A stretch of DNA of 9,126 bases from Desulfurococcales archaeon. Lineage in GTDB: Archaea > Thermoproteota > Thermoprotei_A > Sulfolobales > Desulfurococcaceae. The DNA is taken from the NCBI GenBank assembly GCA_027028805.1, contig JALVHX010000191.1:1-9126 (forward strand), read 5' to 3'. The position numbers and the translations under genes are program-made. Below are positions 1 through 6,051 of the stretch, in pieces. The notes beneath the pieces were generated by a model. The model saw only the letters and a list, made by a program, of their open reading frames with translations, did no database searches and had not been told where the DNA came from. Positions within the stretch are counted from its first letter, which is position 1, and each line of letters opens with the position of its first letter.

Positions 1-1
1 G

Positions 2-217
2 GCCAATATAGGGATACCCGTGGTCGCGTTAACTGACACCGATAACAGGACCGAGTTCATAGACCTTATAATACCGGCCAATAACAAGGGCAGGAAAAGC
101 CTGGCGCTGATCTATTGGCTCCTGGCCCGCCAAATACTCCGTGAGCGGGGAGCCATAGGCCCGACAGACGACCTCCCCGAGCCGCCTAGCGAGTTCGAGA
201 TGCGGATAGAGAGATGA
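2..217 (+). CDS. rpsB: Small ribosomal subunit protein S2 (uS2), C-terminal part
   Basis: The gene is cut by the left edge; the frame is open from base 2, with no start in the window. The 71 visible residues contain the S2 signature [18 protein letters not shown] followed by [20 protein letters not shown], the conserved C-terminal part of archaeal S2. S2 binds the back of the 30S subunit, between head and body, and is one of the last proteins to join. An internal GTG at base 20 could be mistaken for a start, but residues ANIGIP just before it are part of the S2 fold, so it is not one. The stop TGA overlaps the ATG of the next gene (ATGA), suggesting translational coupling. Identification is firm; only the extent is unknown. 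Confidence 0.95.
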   Translation, partial: ANIGIPVVALTDTDNRTEFIDLIIPANNKGRKSLALIYWLLARQILRERGAIGPTDDLPEPPSEFEMRIER

Positions 218-1110
218 TAGCCTTGGCGCATCCGCCGCCAGTTAGATATCCTGCGGTGGCGGGATACTTCTATCCATTGGAGAGAGAAGAGTTATTGAGC
301 ATGCTAGAGGAGCTTTTCACCCATCACCCACTAGGGCCGCAGAAGCCTCCCGCTAGAAACGCTCCGAGGAAACATGTTTCAACAGGATATGTTGTGCCGC
401 ATGCAGGCTATGTTTACAGTGGCCCCGTTGCCGCGCACGCCTACTATGCGTTGTCCCAGGAAGGTATGCCCGATACATTCGTCATAATAGGACCTAACCA
501 TACAGGGCTCGGGGCCCTGGTGGCAGTGTATCCCGGAGGAGTCTGGGCCACGCCGCTCGGCGAGATACAGGTAGACGCGGAGCTGGCTAGGTCGATCGTC
601 AATAATAGCAGTTACGCCGAGCTAGACCATGTAGCGCATATGGAGGAACACTCGATAGAGGTGCAGATACCTTTTATACAATACATCTACGGCAACAAGC
701 CGAGAATAGTGCCCATAGTGCTGGGTCTTCAGACACCGGATATCGCCAGAGACCTCGCCGCAGCCATAAAGACGGCGGCATCCACGCACCATAGAGACAT
801 AGTAGTATTAGCGAGCAGCGATTTCACCCACTACGAGCCGCATGAAAAAGCGCGTGAGAAAGACCTGAAGGCCATAGAGGCCATAAAAACAATGGATATA
901 GAGAAATTCTATGAGACAATAACGAGGCTAAACGTGACATGCTGCGGCCCGGGAGGAATAATGACTCTTATGGAGTATACGCGCCTAGTATACGGAGACA
1001 AAGCCGCGGCGCAGCTTCTTAAGTATGCCACAAGCGGGGACGTGACAGGCGATAAAACCAGTGTAGTAGGGTACGCGGCTATCAGATTCTATGGATCGGG
1101 ATCCCGGTGA
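214..1110 (+). CDS. MEMO1 family protein (AmmeMemoRadiSam system protein B type)
   Basis: This 298-residue protein has the usual length of the MEMO family, which shares a fold with non-haem iron dioxygenases. Visible family landmarks are [12 protein letters not shown] near residues 10-21, PHAGYVYSG at 62-70, IIGPNHTG at 91-98, EEHSIEVQ at 144-151, SSDFTHYEP at 201-209, TCCGPGG at 242-248 and the C-terminal [17 protein letters not shown]. His63, His96 and Cys243 or Cys244 are the likely counterparts of the metal-site His49, His81 and Cys244 of human MEMO1 (my alignment by eye). Human MEMO1 has been reported as a redox or metal-binding protein; the archaeal role is not established. The ATG at 214 overlaps the rpsB stop by 4 bases, so it was probably translated by coupling from the S2 message. 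I see no AMMECR1 or radical SAM partner gene in the window. Confidence 0.93.
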   Translation: MIALAHPPPVRYPAVAGYFYPLEREELLSMLEELFTHHPLGPQKPPARNAPRKHVSTGYVVPHAGYVYSGPVAAHAYYALSQEGMPDTFVIIGPNHTGLGALVAVYPGGVWATPLGEIQVDAELARSIVNNSSYAELDHVAHMEEHSIEVQIPFIQYIYGNKPRIVPIVLGLQTPDIARDLAAAIKTAASTHHRDIVVLASSDFTHYEPHEKAREKDLKAIEAIKTMDIEKFYETITRLNVTCCGPGGIMTLMEYTRLVYGDKAAAQLLKYATSGDVTGDKTSVVGYAAIRFYGSGSR

Positions 1111-1135
1111 TAAGACGGCGTAGACGACGCTTATC
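1097..1135 (+). repeat. Inverted repeats at the 3' end of the MEMO gene
   Basis: A 10-base palindrome CGGGATCCCG lies at 1097-1106, inside the last codons. Immediately after it, GATAAG at 1109-1114 is complementary to CTTATC at 1130-1135, with an inner GCGT/ACGC pairing (1119-1122 and 1127-1130, mutually exclusive at one base), giving a bulged hairpin that spans the stop codon. No long T-run follows (only AATAATATTGTTG), so this may be a transcript 3' end or processing structure, but it may also be chance. Confidence 0.3.
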
Positions 1136-1160
1136 AATAATATTGTTGCGCAGAGAATTT

Positions 1161-1193
1161 CCTTGGCACATATAATTCCCCAAGGCTATACTA
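1161..1193 (+). promoter_or_regulatory. Candidate TATA promoter flanked by a CCTTGG/CCAAGG inverted repeat
   Basis: CATATAAT at 1169-1176 resembles an archaeal TATA box and would place transcription start near base 1199, about 35 bases before the GTG at 1234. It lies between CCTTGG at 1161-1166 and CCAAGG at 1180-1185, a 6-base inverted repeat spaced by 13 bases that could be an operator or a hairpin. A second TATA-like stretch, GCTATACTA, follows at 1185-1193. It sits in the only sizeable gap between MEMO and the isoprenoid/gltX gene set, so it is a plausible promoter for 1234-5408. Confidence 0.45.
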
Positions 1194-1233
1194 TGCGGGG
1201 TTCTCAGGACGCTTCCTCTAGGTATCTTGTTCA

Positions 1234-2085
1234 GTGACAGAGGCCGGGAACAGATACTGCCTTATTTCTCCACAATCAATTATAGACGAGGGGATGACTA
1301 TAGTGGAGACGCCGGCGGGCTCGGTACACTATACTGTGCCCCTAATAGCTGTGCATACACCGCTTAGCGTGAACAACCCGGTTATAACTGTTTTCTCGAG
1401 GGAGCGGAGGAGGGCTGATTACTGGGTAACAGGCGATGGAGGAGATATACGTGTCGATATAGAGGATTGCAGTGGCAGGTATTGTAGAGAATATGTAGGG
1501 CTTTTCGAGGGGTTCCTGGAGCGTGTCCTTGGGGAAATGGGGGTGGGTGGCGGCGTTAGGCTGTCCACGCCCATCTATGCTCTCGGGGAGTATGCGGCTG
1601 TTACAACACTGCTTCTAGTAGACATGGGTCTTGGTGAAAGAGATGCTGTGGAGCTGGGGGTGGCTATTGATAGGGATATAGGGCTCGATGAACACTATAC
1701 TTATCCTCTCAGGAAGACGGTTGTTATGGGTAGCCCGCTTATAATAAGGGGCGGCGAAAAGCCATATTCGCTTAGGGGGCTAAGCGGCGCGGTATCATCG
1801 CATATACTGGTGGAGGCCCCTGAGCCCCGCCTCGACGAGGATCTATTTGTGCACCTAACTCATCTCGGGGGATACAACGCTATAAGCCTGGCGAGATGCA
1901 TTCTCTCAGGGAAGACGTGTCGCGGCGAGCTCTCGATGTCCCTTAGAATAGTCAACGCGTTATATTATATATTATATAATGTAAACCCTATTCTAGATAC
2001 TGCGATGCATGTATACTCGCCGGATATAGCGGGTTATTTATCAGTGGTAGCGGTGTCTCTGGATGAGCGGGGAGCAGACGATTAA
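1234..2085 (+). CDS. Unrecognised protein, probable degenerate GHMP-superfamily kinase homologue
   Basis: I do not recognise this 283-residue protein with certainty. Its outline resembles GHMP kinases (mevalonate kinase relatives). Residues 26-52 (TPAGSVHYTVPLIAVHTPLS onward) sit where the APGxVxLxGEH motif belongs, 113-123 (PIYALGEYAAV) where the ATP-loop PxGxGLGSSAAV belongs, and 261-274 (YSPDIAGYLSVVAV) where the third, glycine-rich motif belongs. Middle segment SPLIIRGGEKPYSLRGLS resembles the GTIVY...P strand region. In all three motifs the key Gly/Ser residues are missing, so ATP binding is doubtful. Cysteines occur in close pairs (79/84 and 222/229). It overlaps fni by 23 bases, in a position where mevalonate-pathway genes often sit, so a role in isoprenoid synthesis is inferred only. 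The GTG start at 1234 has a weak AGGT upstream; ATG at 1294 (residue 21), directly before the first fold strand, is a serious alternative. Being an unrelated novel family remains possible. Confidence 0.5.
   Translation: MTEAGNRYCLISPQSIIDEGMTIVETPAGSVHYTVPLIAVHTPLSVNNPVITVFSRERRRADYWVTGDGGDIRVDIEDCSGRYCREYVGLFEGFLERVLGEMGVGGGVRLSTPIYALGEYAAVTTLLLVDMGLGERDAVELGVAIDRDIGLDEHYTYPLRKTVVMGSPLIIRGGEKPYSLRGLSGAVSSHILVEAPEPRLDEDLFVHLTHLGGYNAISLARCILSGKTCRGELSMSLRIVNALYYILYNVNPILDTAMHVYSPDIAGYLSVVAVSLDERGADD
1961..1980 (+). promoter_or_regulatory. AT-only tract inside the gene, possible internal promoter for fni
   Basis: A run of 20 A/T bases containing several overlapping TATA-like elements and the palindrome ATTATATAAT (1971-1980) lies inside the GHMP-like gene and encodes Tyr/Ile/Leu-rich residues around YYILYN. 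Its centre is about 90 bases before the fni ATG, so a transcript starting near 2000 would have a leader of about 60 bases. There is no direct evidence of use. Confidence 0.25.
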
Positions 2086-3178
2086 CAGGAAGTATGAACA
2101 CATAGAGATTGTTTTACGGGAAAACGTTGTGTATCCCGGGAGGTGCCGTGACACCTATAGGGATATCAAGCTTATACATATGGCGCTTCCAATGATCGAC
2201 TACAATGATGTGGATACATCCATAGAGTTCCTGGGCCGGGATCTATCGGCTCCATTGATGATAACGGGGATGACCGGTGGCCACAGGGAGACAACAGAGA
2301 TCAATAGGGTGCTGGCCAGGGTGGCCGAGAAAACAGGTATAGCTATAGGCGTTGGCAGCCAGCGGGCTATGCTGGAGAAAAACACGCCCGAAATAGTATA
2401 TTCCTATAGAGTGGTCAGGGAAGAAGCGCCCAGCGTACCAGTTATAGGCAACATAGGCGCGAACACGCTCAACGATATAGGCTGGAGGGATGTCCAGGGA
2501 CTCGTGGACGCTATAGAGGCCGATGCAATAGCGGTCCATCTTAACCCTGGCCAGGAGCTCATCCAGCCTGAGGGGGACACCAGGTTCTCTTCTCGTCTCA
2601 TCGACAAGATAAGTGAGCTCGTGGACAACCTTAGCGTGCCCGTTATAGTCAAAGAGGTTGGAACAGGGCTCTCAATGGAGACGGTTAAAGCCCTAAGCGA
2701 CGCGGGTGTAGAGATATTCGATGTATCAGGCGCCTGCGGCACAAACTGGATGATCGTGGAGAGGTATAGGAGGAGGGATAACGCCAGGATTTTCACAGCG
2801 ATGGGAGAGTGGGGTATACCGACCCCTATAGCGGTTGTCGAAGCCCGTTGGGCTAGCCCGTCATCGCATATAATAGCGAGCGGCGGCGTGTGGAGCGGCT
2901 ACGAGGCGGCGCTAAACATAGCCCTGGGGGCGAACATGGCGGGCTTCGCGCTCCCCATCCTCCGCGCGGTTGTCGAGGGAGGCGTGGAGGCGGGGATTCG
3001 TTTCGTGGAGAACTATATATCTGATCTCAGGGCAACAATGTTCCTGGCAGGCGCATCCGATATCGAAGAGCTTCGACGCATAAGAAACATGGTTATCGCG
3101 GGGGCGACGAGGGAGTATCTGGGCGCCCGTGGCATAGATATCGATATATACATGTCCATAAAAGGCTGGAGGAGGTAG
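2063..3178 (+). CDS. fni: Type 2 isopentenyl-diphosphate delta-isomerase
   Basis: This FMN- and NADPH-dependent cytoplasmic enzyme interconverts isopentenyl and dimethylallyl diphosphate, feeding archaeal ether-lipid and prenyl synthesis. The 371-residue length is normal. Family motifs visible are NRKYEHIEI at 8-16, MTGG at 70-73, GSQR at 98-101, AVHLNPGQE at 157-165 with the acid-base Gln164 region, QPEGD at 168-172, VPVIVKEVG at 192-200, DVSGACGTNW at 220-229, ASGGVWSG at 272-279 and GANMAGFALP at 289-298. The glycine motif normally reads SGxGGTNW; here one Gly is Cys225. The sequence matches crenarchaeal enzymes such as that of Sulfolobus closely, as far as I recall. The ATG at 2063 lies inside the upstream gene (23-base overlap), giving the expected short N-terminus before the RKxEH motif and suggesting translational coupling. 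Confidence 0.97.
   Translation: MSGEQTINRKYEHIEIVLRENVVYPGRCRDTYRDIKLIHMALPMIDYNDVDTSIEFLGRDLSAPLMITGMTGGHRETTEINRVLARVAEKTGIAIGVGSQRAMLEKNTPEIVYSYRVVREEAPSVPVIGNIGANTLNDIGWRDVQGLVDAIEADAIAVHLNPGQELIQPEGDTRFSSRLIDKISELVDNLSVPVIVKEVGTGLSMETVKALSDAGVEIFDVSGACGTNWMIVERYRRRDNARIFTAMGEWGIPTPIAVVEARWASPSSHIIASGGVWSGYEAALNIALGANMAGFALPILRAVVEGGVEAGIRFVENYISDLRATMFLAGASDIEELRRIRNMVIAGATREYLGARGIDIDIYMSIKGWRR
3171..3176 (+). promoter_or_regulatory. Shine-Dalgarno site for the DUF2118-like gene
   Basis: GGAGGT, overlapping the fni stop codon, sits 8 bases before the GTG at 3185. This supports the GTG start over the nearby ATG at residue-level position 3195, which is out of frame. Confidence 0.7.
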
Positions 3179-3184
3179 TGTTTC

Positions 3185-3691
3185 GTGGAGAACTATGAGT
3201 ACCCCGAGATCTTTATCCGGGGCGCCGGCGGGCCGCCATATATAGTGAAGAAGGGGGAAGAATATCTCCTCAAGGAGCAAGACGTGGGCAGGGAACACGT
3301 CTTCTACGGCCACGTGTTATACGAGGATGTGCTGGCCAGAGCCATTGATCTCCTGGAGGGGCGTGTGAAGGAGGAGTTCATAGTGATCCCGAGGTTCACG
3401 GGAGCCCCGGCCATGAAGGCACTCTTGATCGAGAAGGGGAGGGATGCATGTATAATGGAGATAAGCGGCGTGCAGCCCTACACGGGGCTACGGGAAGGAG
3501 TGTATATCGAGAAGCATGAGAAAGCAGGGTATATTGTTACGGGGAAAGGCGAGGTAAGAGGCTATAAGAGCCCCTGCACCGGTATAGTAGTAGTTGTCGC
3601 GAACCTTGCCTGGGAGAAGCCCGAGAAATACGTGGTCGTGGTTGTGAGCAGGGATGCCGTTAGAGAAATCATTGTTAGAAAAGCTCCGTGA
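3185..3691 (+). CDS. DUF2118-like archaeal protein of unknown function
   Basis: This 168-residue protein appears to belong to the archaeal DUF2118 family (recognised from the YPEIFIRG start and the C-terminal sheet region; not checked by search). The C-terminal half, GEVRGYKSPCTGIVVVVANL around residues 122-141 followed by PEKYVVVVVS, has the Gly-turn and alternating hydrophobic pattern of a biotinyl/lipoyl-like barrel sandwich, but there is no MKM or DK(A/T) lysine to be modified; the turn reads KSPCTG. No membrane segment or signal peptide is seen. The start is GTG with a good Shine-Dalgarno site 8 bases upstream. It lies 6 bases after fni and its end overlaps gltX by 38 bases, so it is cotranscribed and probably translationally coupled with both. 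No function should be inferred beyond that context. Confidence 0.7.
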   Translation: MENYEYPEIFIRGAGGPPYIVKKGEEYLLKEQDVGREHVFYGHVLYEDVLARAIDLLEGRVKEEFIVIPRFTGAPAMKALLIEKGRDACIMEISGVQPYTGLREGVYIEKHEKAGYIVTGKGEVRGYKSPCTGIVVVVANLAWEKPEKYVVVVVSRDAVREIIVRKAP

Positions 3692-5408
3692 GACCGCTTA
3701 TAGACACGCCTTACTCAACGCGGTTAAGCATGGGGGTAAGGCTCAGCTTAAGCCTGTTGTAGCCAAGGTTATAGCCGAGATCCCCGAGATAAGATCATCT
3801 ATAAGGGAAGCAATACCTGTTATCCGCGAGGTCGTGGAGGAGGTTAATAGGCTCAGCTACGAGGAACAGGTAAGTATTCTCAAAAAAGAGTACCCGGAGC
3901 TCCTGGAGGAGAGGCCGCGCGGCGAGGAGGAGAAAAAGCTGCCACCACTTCCTGGCGCCGAGAAGGGCCGTGTAAAGACAAGGTTCGCGCCGAACCCTGA
4001 CTACACGATACACCTGGGCAACGCCAGGGCGGCTATGCTGAGCTACTGGTACGCGGAGATGTATTCTGGCACCATGGTGCTCAGGTTCGAGGACACTGAT
4101 CCGAGGACAAAGGCCCCGTTCCCCGAAGCCTATGAGAAGATAAAGGAGGATCTCCGCTGGCTCGGCGCAAGGTGGGGGGAAGAATATATCCAGAGCCTGC
4201 GTATGCCCATATTTTACAACGTTATAAGGGAGCTTATAGAGCGGGGCGGCGCCTACGTGGATCACTGCCCGGCAAATGTTTTCCGCGAATACAGGGATCG
4301 GGGGAAGCCTTGTCCCCACAGAGAGAGAGCGGTTGAGGACAACCTAGAGGATTTCGACAAGATGCTTGAGGGAGCCTATGGCGAGGGCGAGGTTGTTGTA
4401 AGAGTGAAGACTGATCTATCGCATCCTGATCCGTCAGTGAGGGACTGGGTGGCGGCTAGAATAATTGATACGGGGAAAACACCGCACCCCGTTGTAGGCG
4501 ACAAGTATGTCGTATGGCCCACATATAACTTGGCGGCAGCCGTCGATGATCACTTGATGGGTATAACGCATATATTCAGGGGCAAGGAGCACATGTCCAA
4601 TACTGTTAAGCAGAAGTACCTGTACGACCACATGGGGTGGGTGTACCCGGAAACCATACATATAGGGAGGCTGAGCCTAGAGGGTGTGATGCTCAGCAAA
4701 TCCCTTATGAGGAAGAAGATAAGGGAAGGATACAGGGTATACGATGATCCACGGTTCGGAACCCTGGCCGCTCTACGGAGAAGAGGCATAGTCCCCGAGA
4801 CTATTCACACGATCCTCATGGATGTGGGGACAAAGGGTGTCGACGCCTATATAAGCTATGCAAACCTCGCAGCGGTCAATAGGAAGATCATTGATCCGCG
4901 TGCCCGTAGATACATGGCTGTAGAGAACCCGGTCACCGTTGTAATAGAGGGTCTCGAGACGCCGGTTAGCGTCAAGATACCGCGGCATCCGGGGAGAAAG
5001 GAATATATAGAGCATGTCCTCGAAAAGCCGAGGGTCCTAGTCTCAGGTAGTGATGTGAGCTTGTTCCTCGAAAACAAGCTTGTTAGGCTCATGGAGCTCG
5101 GCAACGTGGAGCTCAGAGACACGGGCCTAGGCACCCAGGGGCCATATATAAGGGTTGTGTATAGGAGCCGTGGACTAGAGGAGGCAAAGAAGGCCGGGGC
5201 ACCGATAATACAGTGGGTTGATCCAGAGAACATGGTCAGTATCGTATTGGTAGAGCCGGTAGGCGAAACCCTTGTCGCCAGACACCTTGTTGCCGAGCAA
5301 TACCTGGAGGAAGAGCCAGACGGGGCCTTGGTCCAGTTCTATAGAATAGGGTTCGCCAGGCTTGAGAAAAAAGACACCGGGATCACGGCGGTATATGCGC
5401 ATCAGTGA
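3654..5408 (+). CDS. gltX: Glutamyl-tRNA synthetase, archaeal type
   Basis: The enzyme charges tRNA-Glu with glutamate; archaeal forms also usually charge tRNA-Gln, with later amidation by GatDE. The 584-residue protein has an archaeal N-terminal helical extension (residues 1-100), then the class I catalytic core with the first signature as HLGN at 120-123 (in FAPNPDYTIHLGNARAA), FEDTDPR at 145-151, and the second signature MLSKS at 346-350. The C-terminal part is the beta-barrel anticodon domain of the GlnRS-like archaeal/eukaryotic group, ending QFYRIGFARLEKKD. HLGN instead of HIGH/HLGH is, as far as I recall, seen in other crenarchaeal GluRS. The ATG at 3654 lies inside the previous gene, 38 bases before its stop, preceded only by a weak purine stretch; coupling is likely. 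The N-terminal AYRHALLNAVKHGGKAQ matches family starts, supporting this ATG. Confidence 0.97.
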   Translation: MPLEKSLLEKLRETAYRHALLNAVKHGGKAQLKPVVAKVIAEIPEIRSSIREAIPVIREVVEEVNRLSYEEQVSILKKEYPELLEERPRGEEEKKLPPLPGAEKGRVKTRFAPNPDYTIHLGNARAAMLSYWYAEMYSGTMVLRFEDTDPRTKAPFPEAYEKIKEDLRWLGARWGEEYIQSLRMPIFYNVIRELIERGGAYVDHCPANVFREYRDRGKPCPHRERAVEDNLEDFDKMLEGAYGEGEVVVRVKTDLSHPDPSVRDWVAARIIDTGKTPHPVVGDKYVVWPTYNLAAAVDDHLMGITHIFRGKEHMSNTVKQKYLYDHMGWVYPETIHIGRLSLEGVMLSKSLMRKKIREGYRVYDDPRFGTLAALRRRGIVPETIHTILMDVGTKGVDAYISYANLAAVNRKIIDPRARRYMAVENPVTVVIEGLETPVSVKIPRHPGRKEYIEHVLEKPRVLVSGSDVSLFLENKLVRLMELGNVELRDTGLGTQGPYIRVVYRSRGLEEAKKAGAPIIQWVDPENMVSIVLVEPVGETLVARHLVAEQYLEEEPDGALVQFYRIGFARLEKKDTGITAVYAHQ

Positions 5409-5439
5409 AAGCCTTGAGGGACTGGTTCCGGCCAATAAG

Positions 5440-5447
5440 TTTAAAAA
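5440..5447 (+). promoter_or_regulatory. TATA box for rpl7ae
   Basis: TTTAAAAA lies in the gap after gltX. A start of transcription about 26 bases on, near 5470, would leave a leader of about 35 bases with a strong Shine-Dalgarno site. The rpl7ae transcript therefore probably has its own promoter, separate from the gltX operon. Confidence 0.65.
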
Positions 5448-5488
5448 CAATCTATGCACCCTACTATAGCTAGGCTCGACGACATCAA

Positions 5489-5496
5489 GGAGGAGG
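5489..5496 (+). promoter_or_regulatory. Shine-Dalgarno site deciding the rpl7ae start
   Basis: GGAGGAGG ends immediately before an ATG at 5497 (no spacer) and 9 bases before the ATG at 5506. The spacing favours 5506. Confidence 0.75.
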
Positions 5497-5505
5497 ATGA
5501 GAACC

Positions 5506-5892
5506 ATGTCCAAGCCCTTCTATGTGAGATTCGAGACACCGCCCGATGTAGCCGAGAAAGCCTATGAGGTTCTCAAAAAGGTTAGGGAGAGTGGTGGAAA
5601 AATCAAGAAAGGCACCAATGAGACGACAAAGGCTGTGGAGCGCGGTATAGCGAAGATAGTCTTTATTGCAGAAGACGTTGACCCGCCCGAGATAGTTGCG
5701 CACCTGCCTCTCCTCTGCGAGGAGAAGAAGATCCCCTATCTCTATGTGCCAAGCAAGAAGAAGCTCGGTGAGGCGGCCGGCATAGAGGTGGCGGCGGCCA
5801 GTGCAGCCATAATAGATCCCGGCGATGCTAGAGCCGAGGTTGATGAGCTGATAAAGATAGCCAACGAGCTACGTGCCAAAGCCGGAAAATAA
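5506..5892 (+). CDS. rpl7ae: Large ribosomal subunit protein eL8 (L7Ae)
   Basis: L7Ae binds kink-turns in 23S rRNA and is also the core protein of box C/D and H/ACA guide RNPs and of archaeal RNase P. The 128-residue protein has the RNA-binding motif [14 protein letters not shown] at 34-47, [20 protein letters not shown] at 54-73 and [12 protein letters not shown] at 81-92, all diagnostic. I start it at ATG 5506 ([10 protein letters not shown]), the usual crenarchaeal N-terminus, with the Shine-Dalgarno site 9 bases away; an in-frame ATG at 5497 would add only MRT and has no spacer. It has its own TATA box and is followed by a T-run, so it may be monocistronic, although rps28e, rpl24e and ndk follow on the same strand as in many archaea. 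The leader shows no clear canonical kink-turn for autoregulation. Confidence 0.97.
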   Translation: MSKPFYVRFETPPDVAEKAYEVLKKVRESGGKIKKGTNETTKAVERGIAKIVFIAEDVDPPEIVAHLPLLCEEKKIPYLYVPSKKKLGEAAGIEVAAASAAIIDPGDARAEVDELIKIANELRAKAGK

Positions 5893-5901
5893 ACTCTAAG
5901 A

Positions 5902-5947
5902 CCCGGAGCCAGCAAGGGTTCCCGGGGCGGTGTATCTAGTGTTTTTT
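5902..5947 (+). terminator. Candidate terminator after rpl7ae
   Basis: A short inverted repeat (CCCGG at 5902-5906, CCGGG at 5922-5926) is followed by GTTTTTTCTCC with six T at 5942-5947. In archaea the T-run alone can end transcription, so the hairpin may not matter. It lies between the rpl7ae stop and the next promoter. Confidence 0.5.
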
Positions 5948-5987
5948 CTCCTATACTTCAACGCGTACACTTATTATGTGGGATAAT

Positions 5988-5997
5988 GTTTATAACT
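5988..5997 (+). promoter_or_regulatory. TATA box for rps28e-rpl24e
   Basis: GTTTATAACT, in an AT-rich stretch, predicts transcription starting near 6020. That is about 30 bases before the GTG start at 6052, and almost on top of the ATG at 6025, which would make the longer form nearly leaderless. Confidence 0.6.
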
Positions 5998-6036
5998 AGA
6001 CATTGTGGTTAGTGTTTCCGGGTAATGCTGGCTCTT

Positions 6037-6045
6037 GGAGAGGGA
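6037..6045 (+). promoter_or_regulatory. Shine-Dalgarno site deciding the rps28e start
   Basis: GGAGAGGGA lies about 7 bases before GTG 6052 and inside the longer open frame starting at ATG 6025, pointing to the GTG as the real start. Confidence 0.6.
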
Positions 6046-6051
6046 TGTGCT

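Noticed and set aside
1234..2085. Calling this gene a functional mevalonate kinase (mvk)
   Set aside because: The ATP-loop GLGSS and the SGAGGGG motif are both missing, so the name would overstate the evidence.
3795..4319. Long antisense frame inside gltX
   Set aside because: It is an open frame caused by codon composition, has no ribosome binding site and no recognisable protein; the same holds for the other antisense frames inside fni, gltX and infB.
5447..5505. Kink-turn in the rpl7ae leader
   Set aside because: Only one UGA occurs and I could not find a partner strand with GA and flanking stems, so there is no canonical kink-turn.
5841..5851. Box C/D-like TGATGA and CTGA
   Set aside because: The boxes are one base apart inside the rpl7ae reading frame, so there is no room for a guide sequence.
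6025..6051. Longer rps28e starting at ATG 6025
   Set aside because: The added MLALGEGCA is unlike S28e N-termini and covers the Shine-Dalgarno site for GTG 6052.
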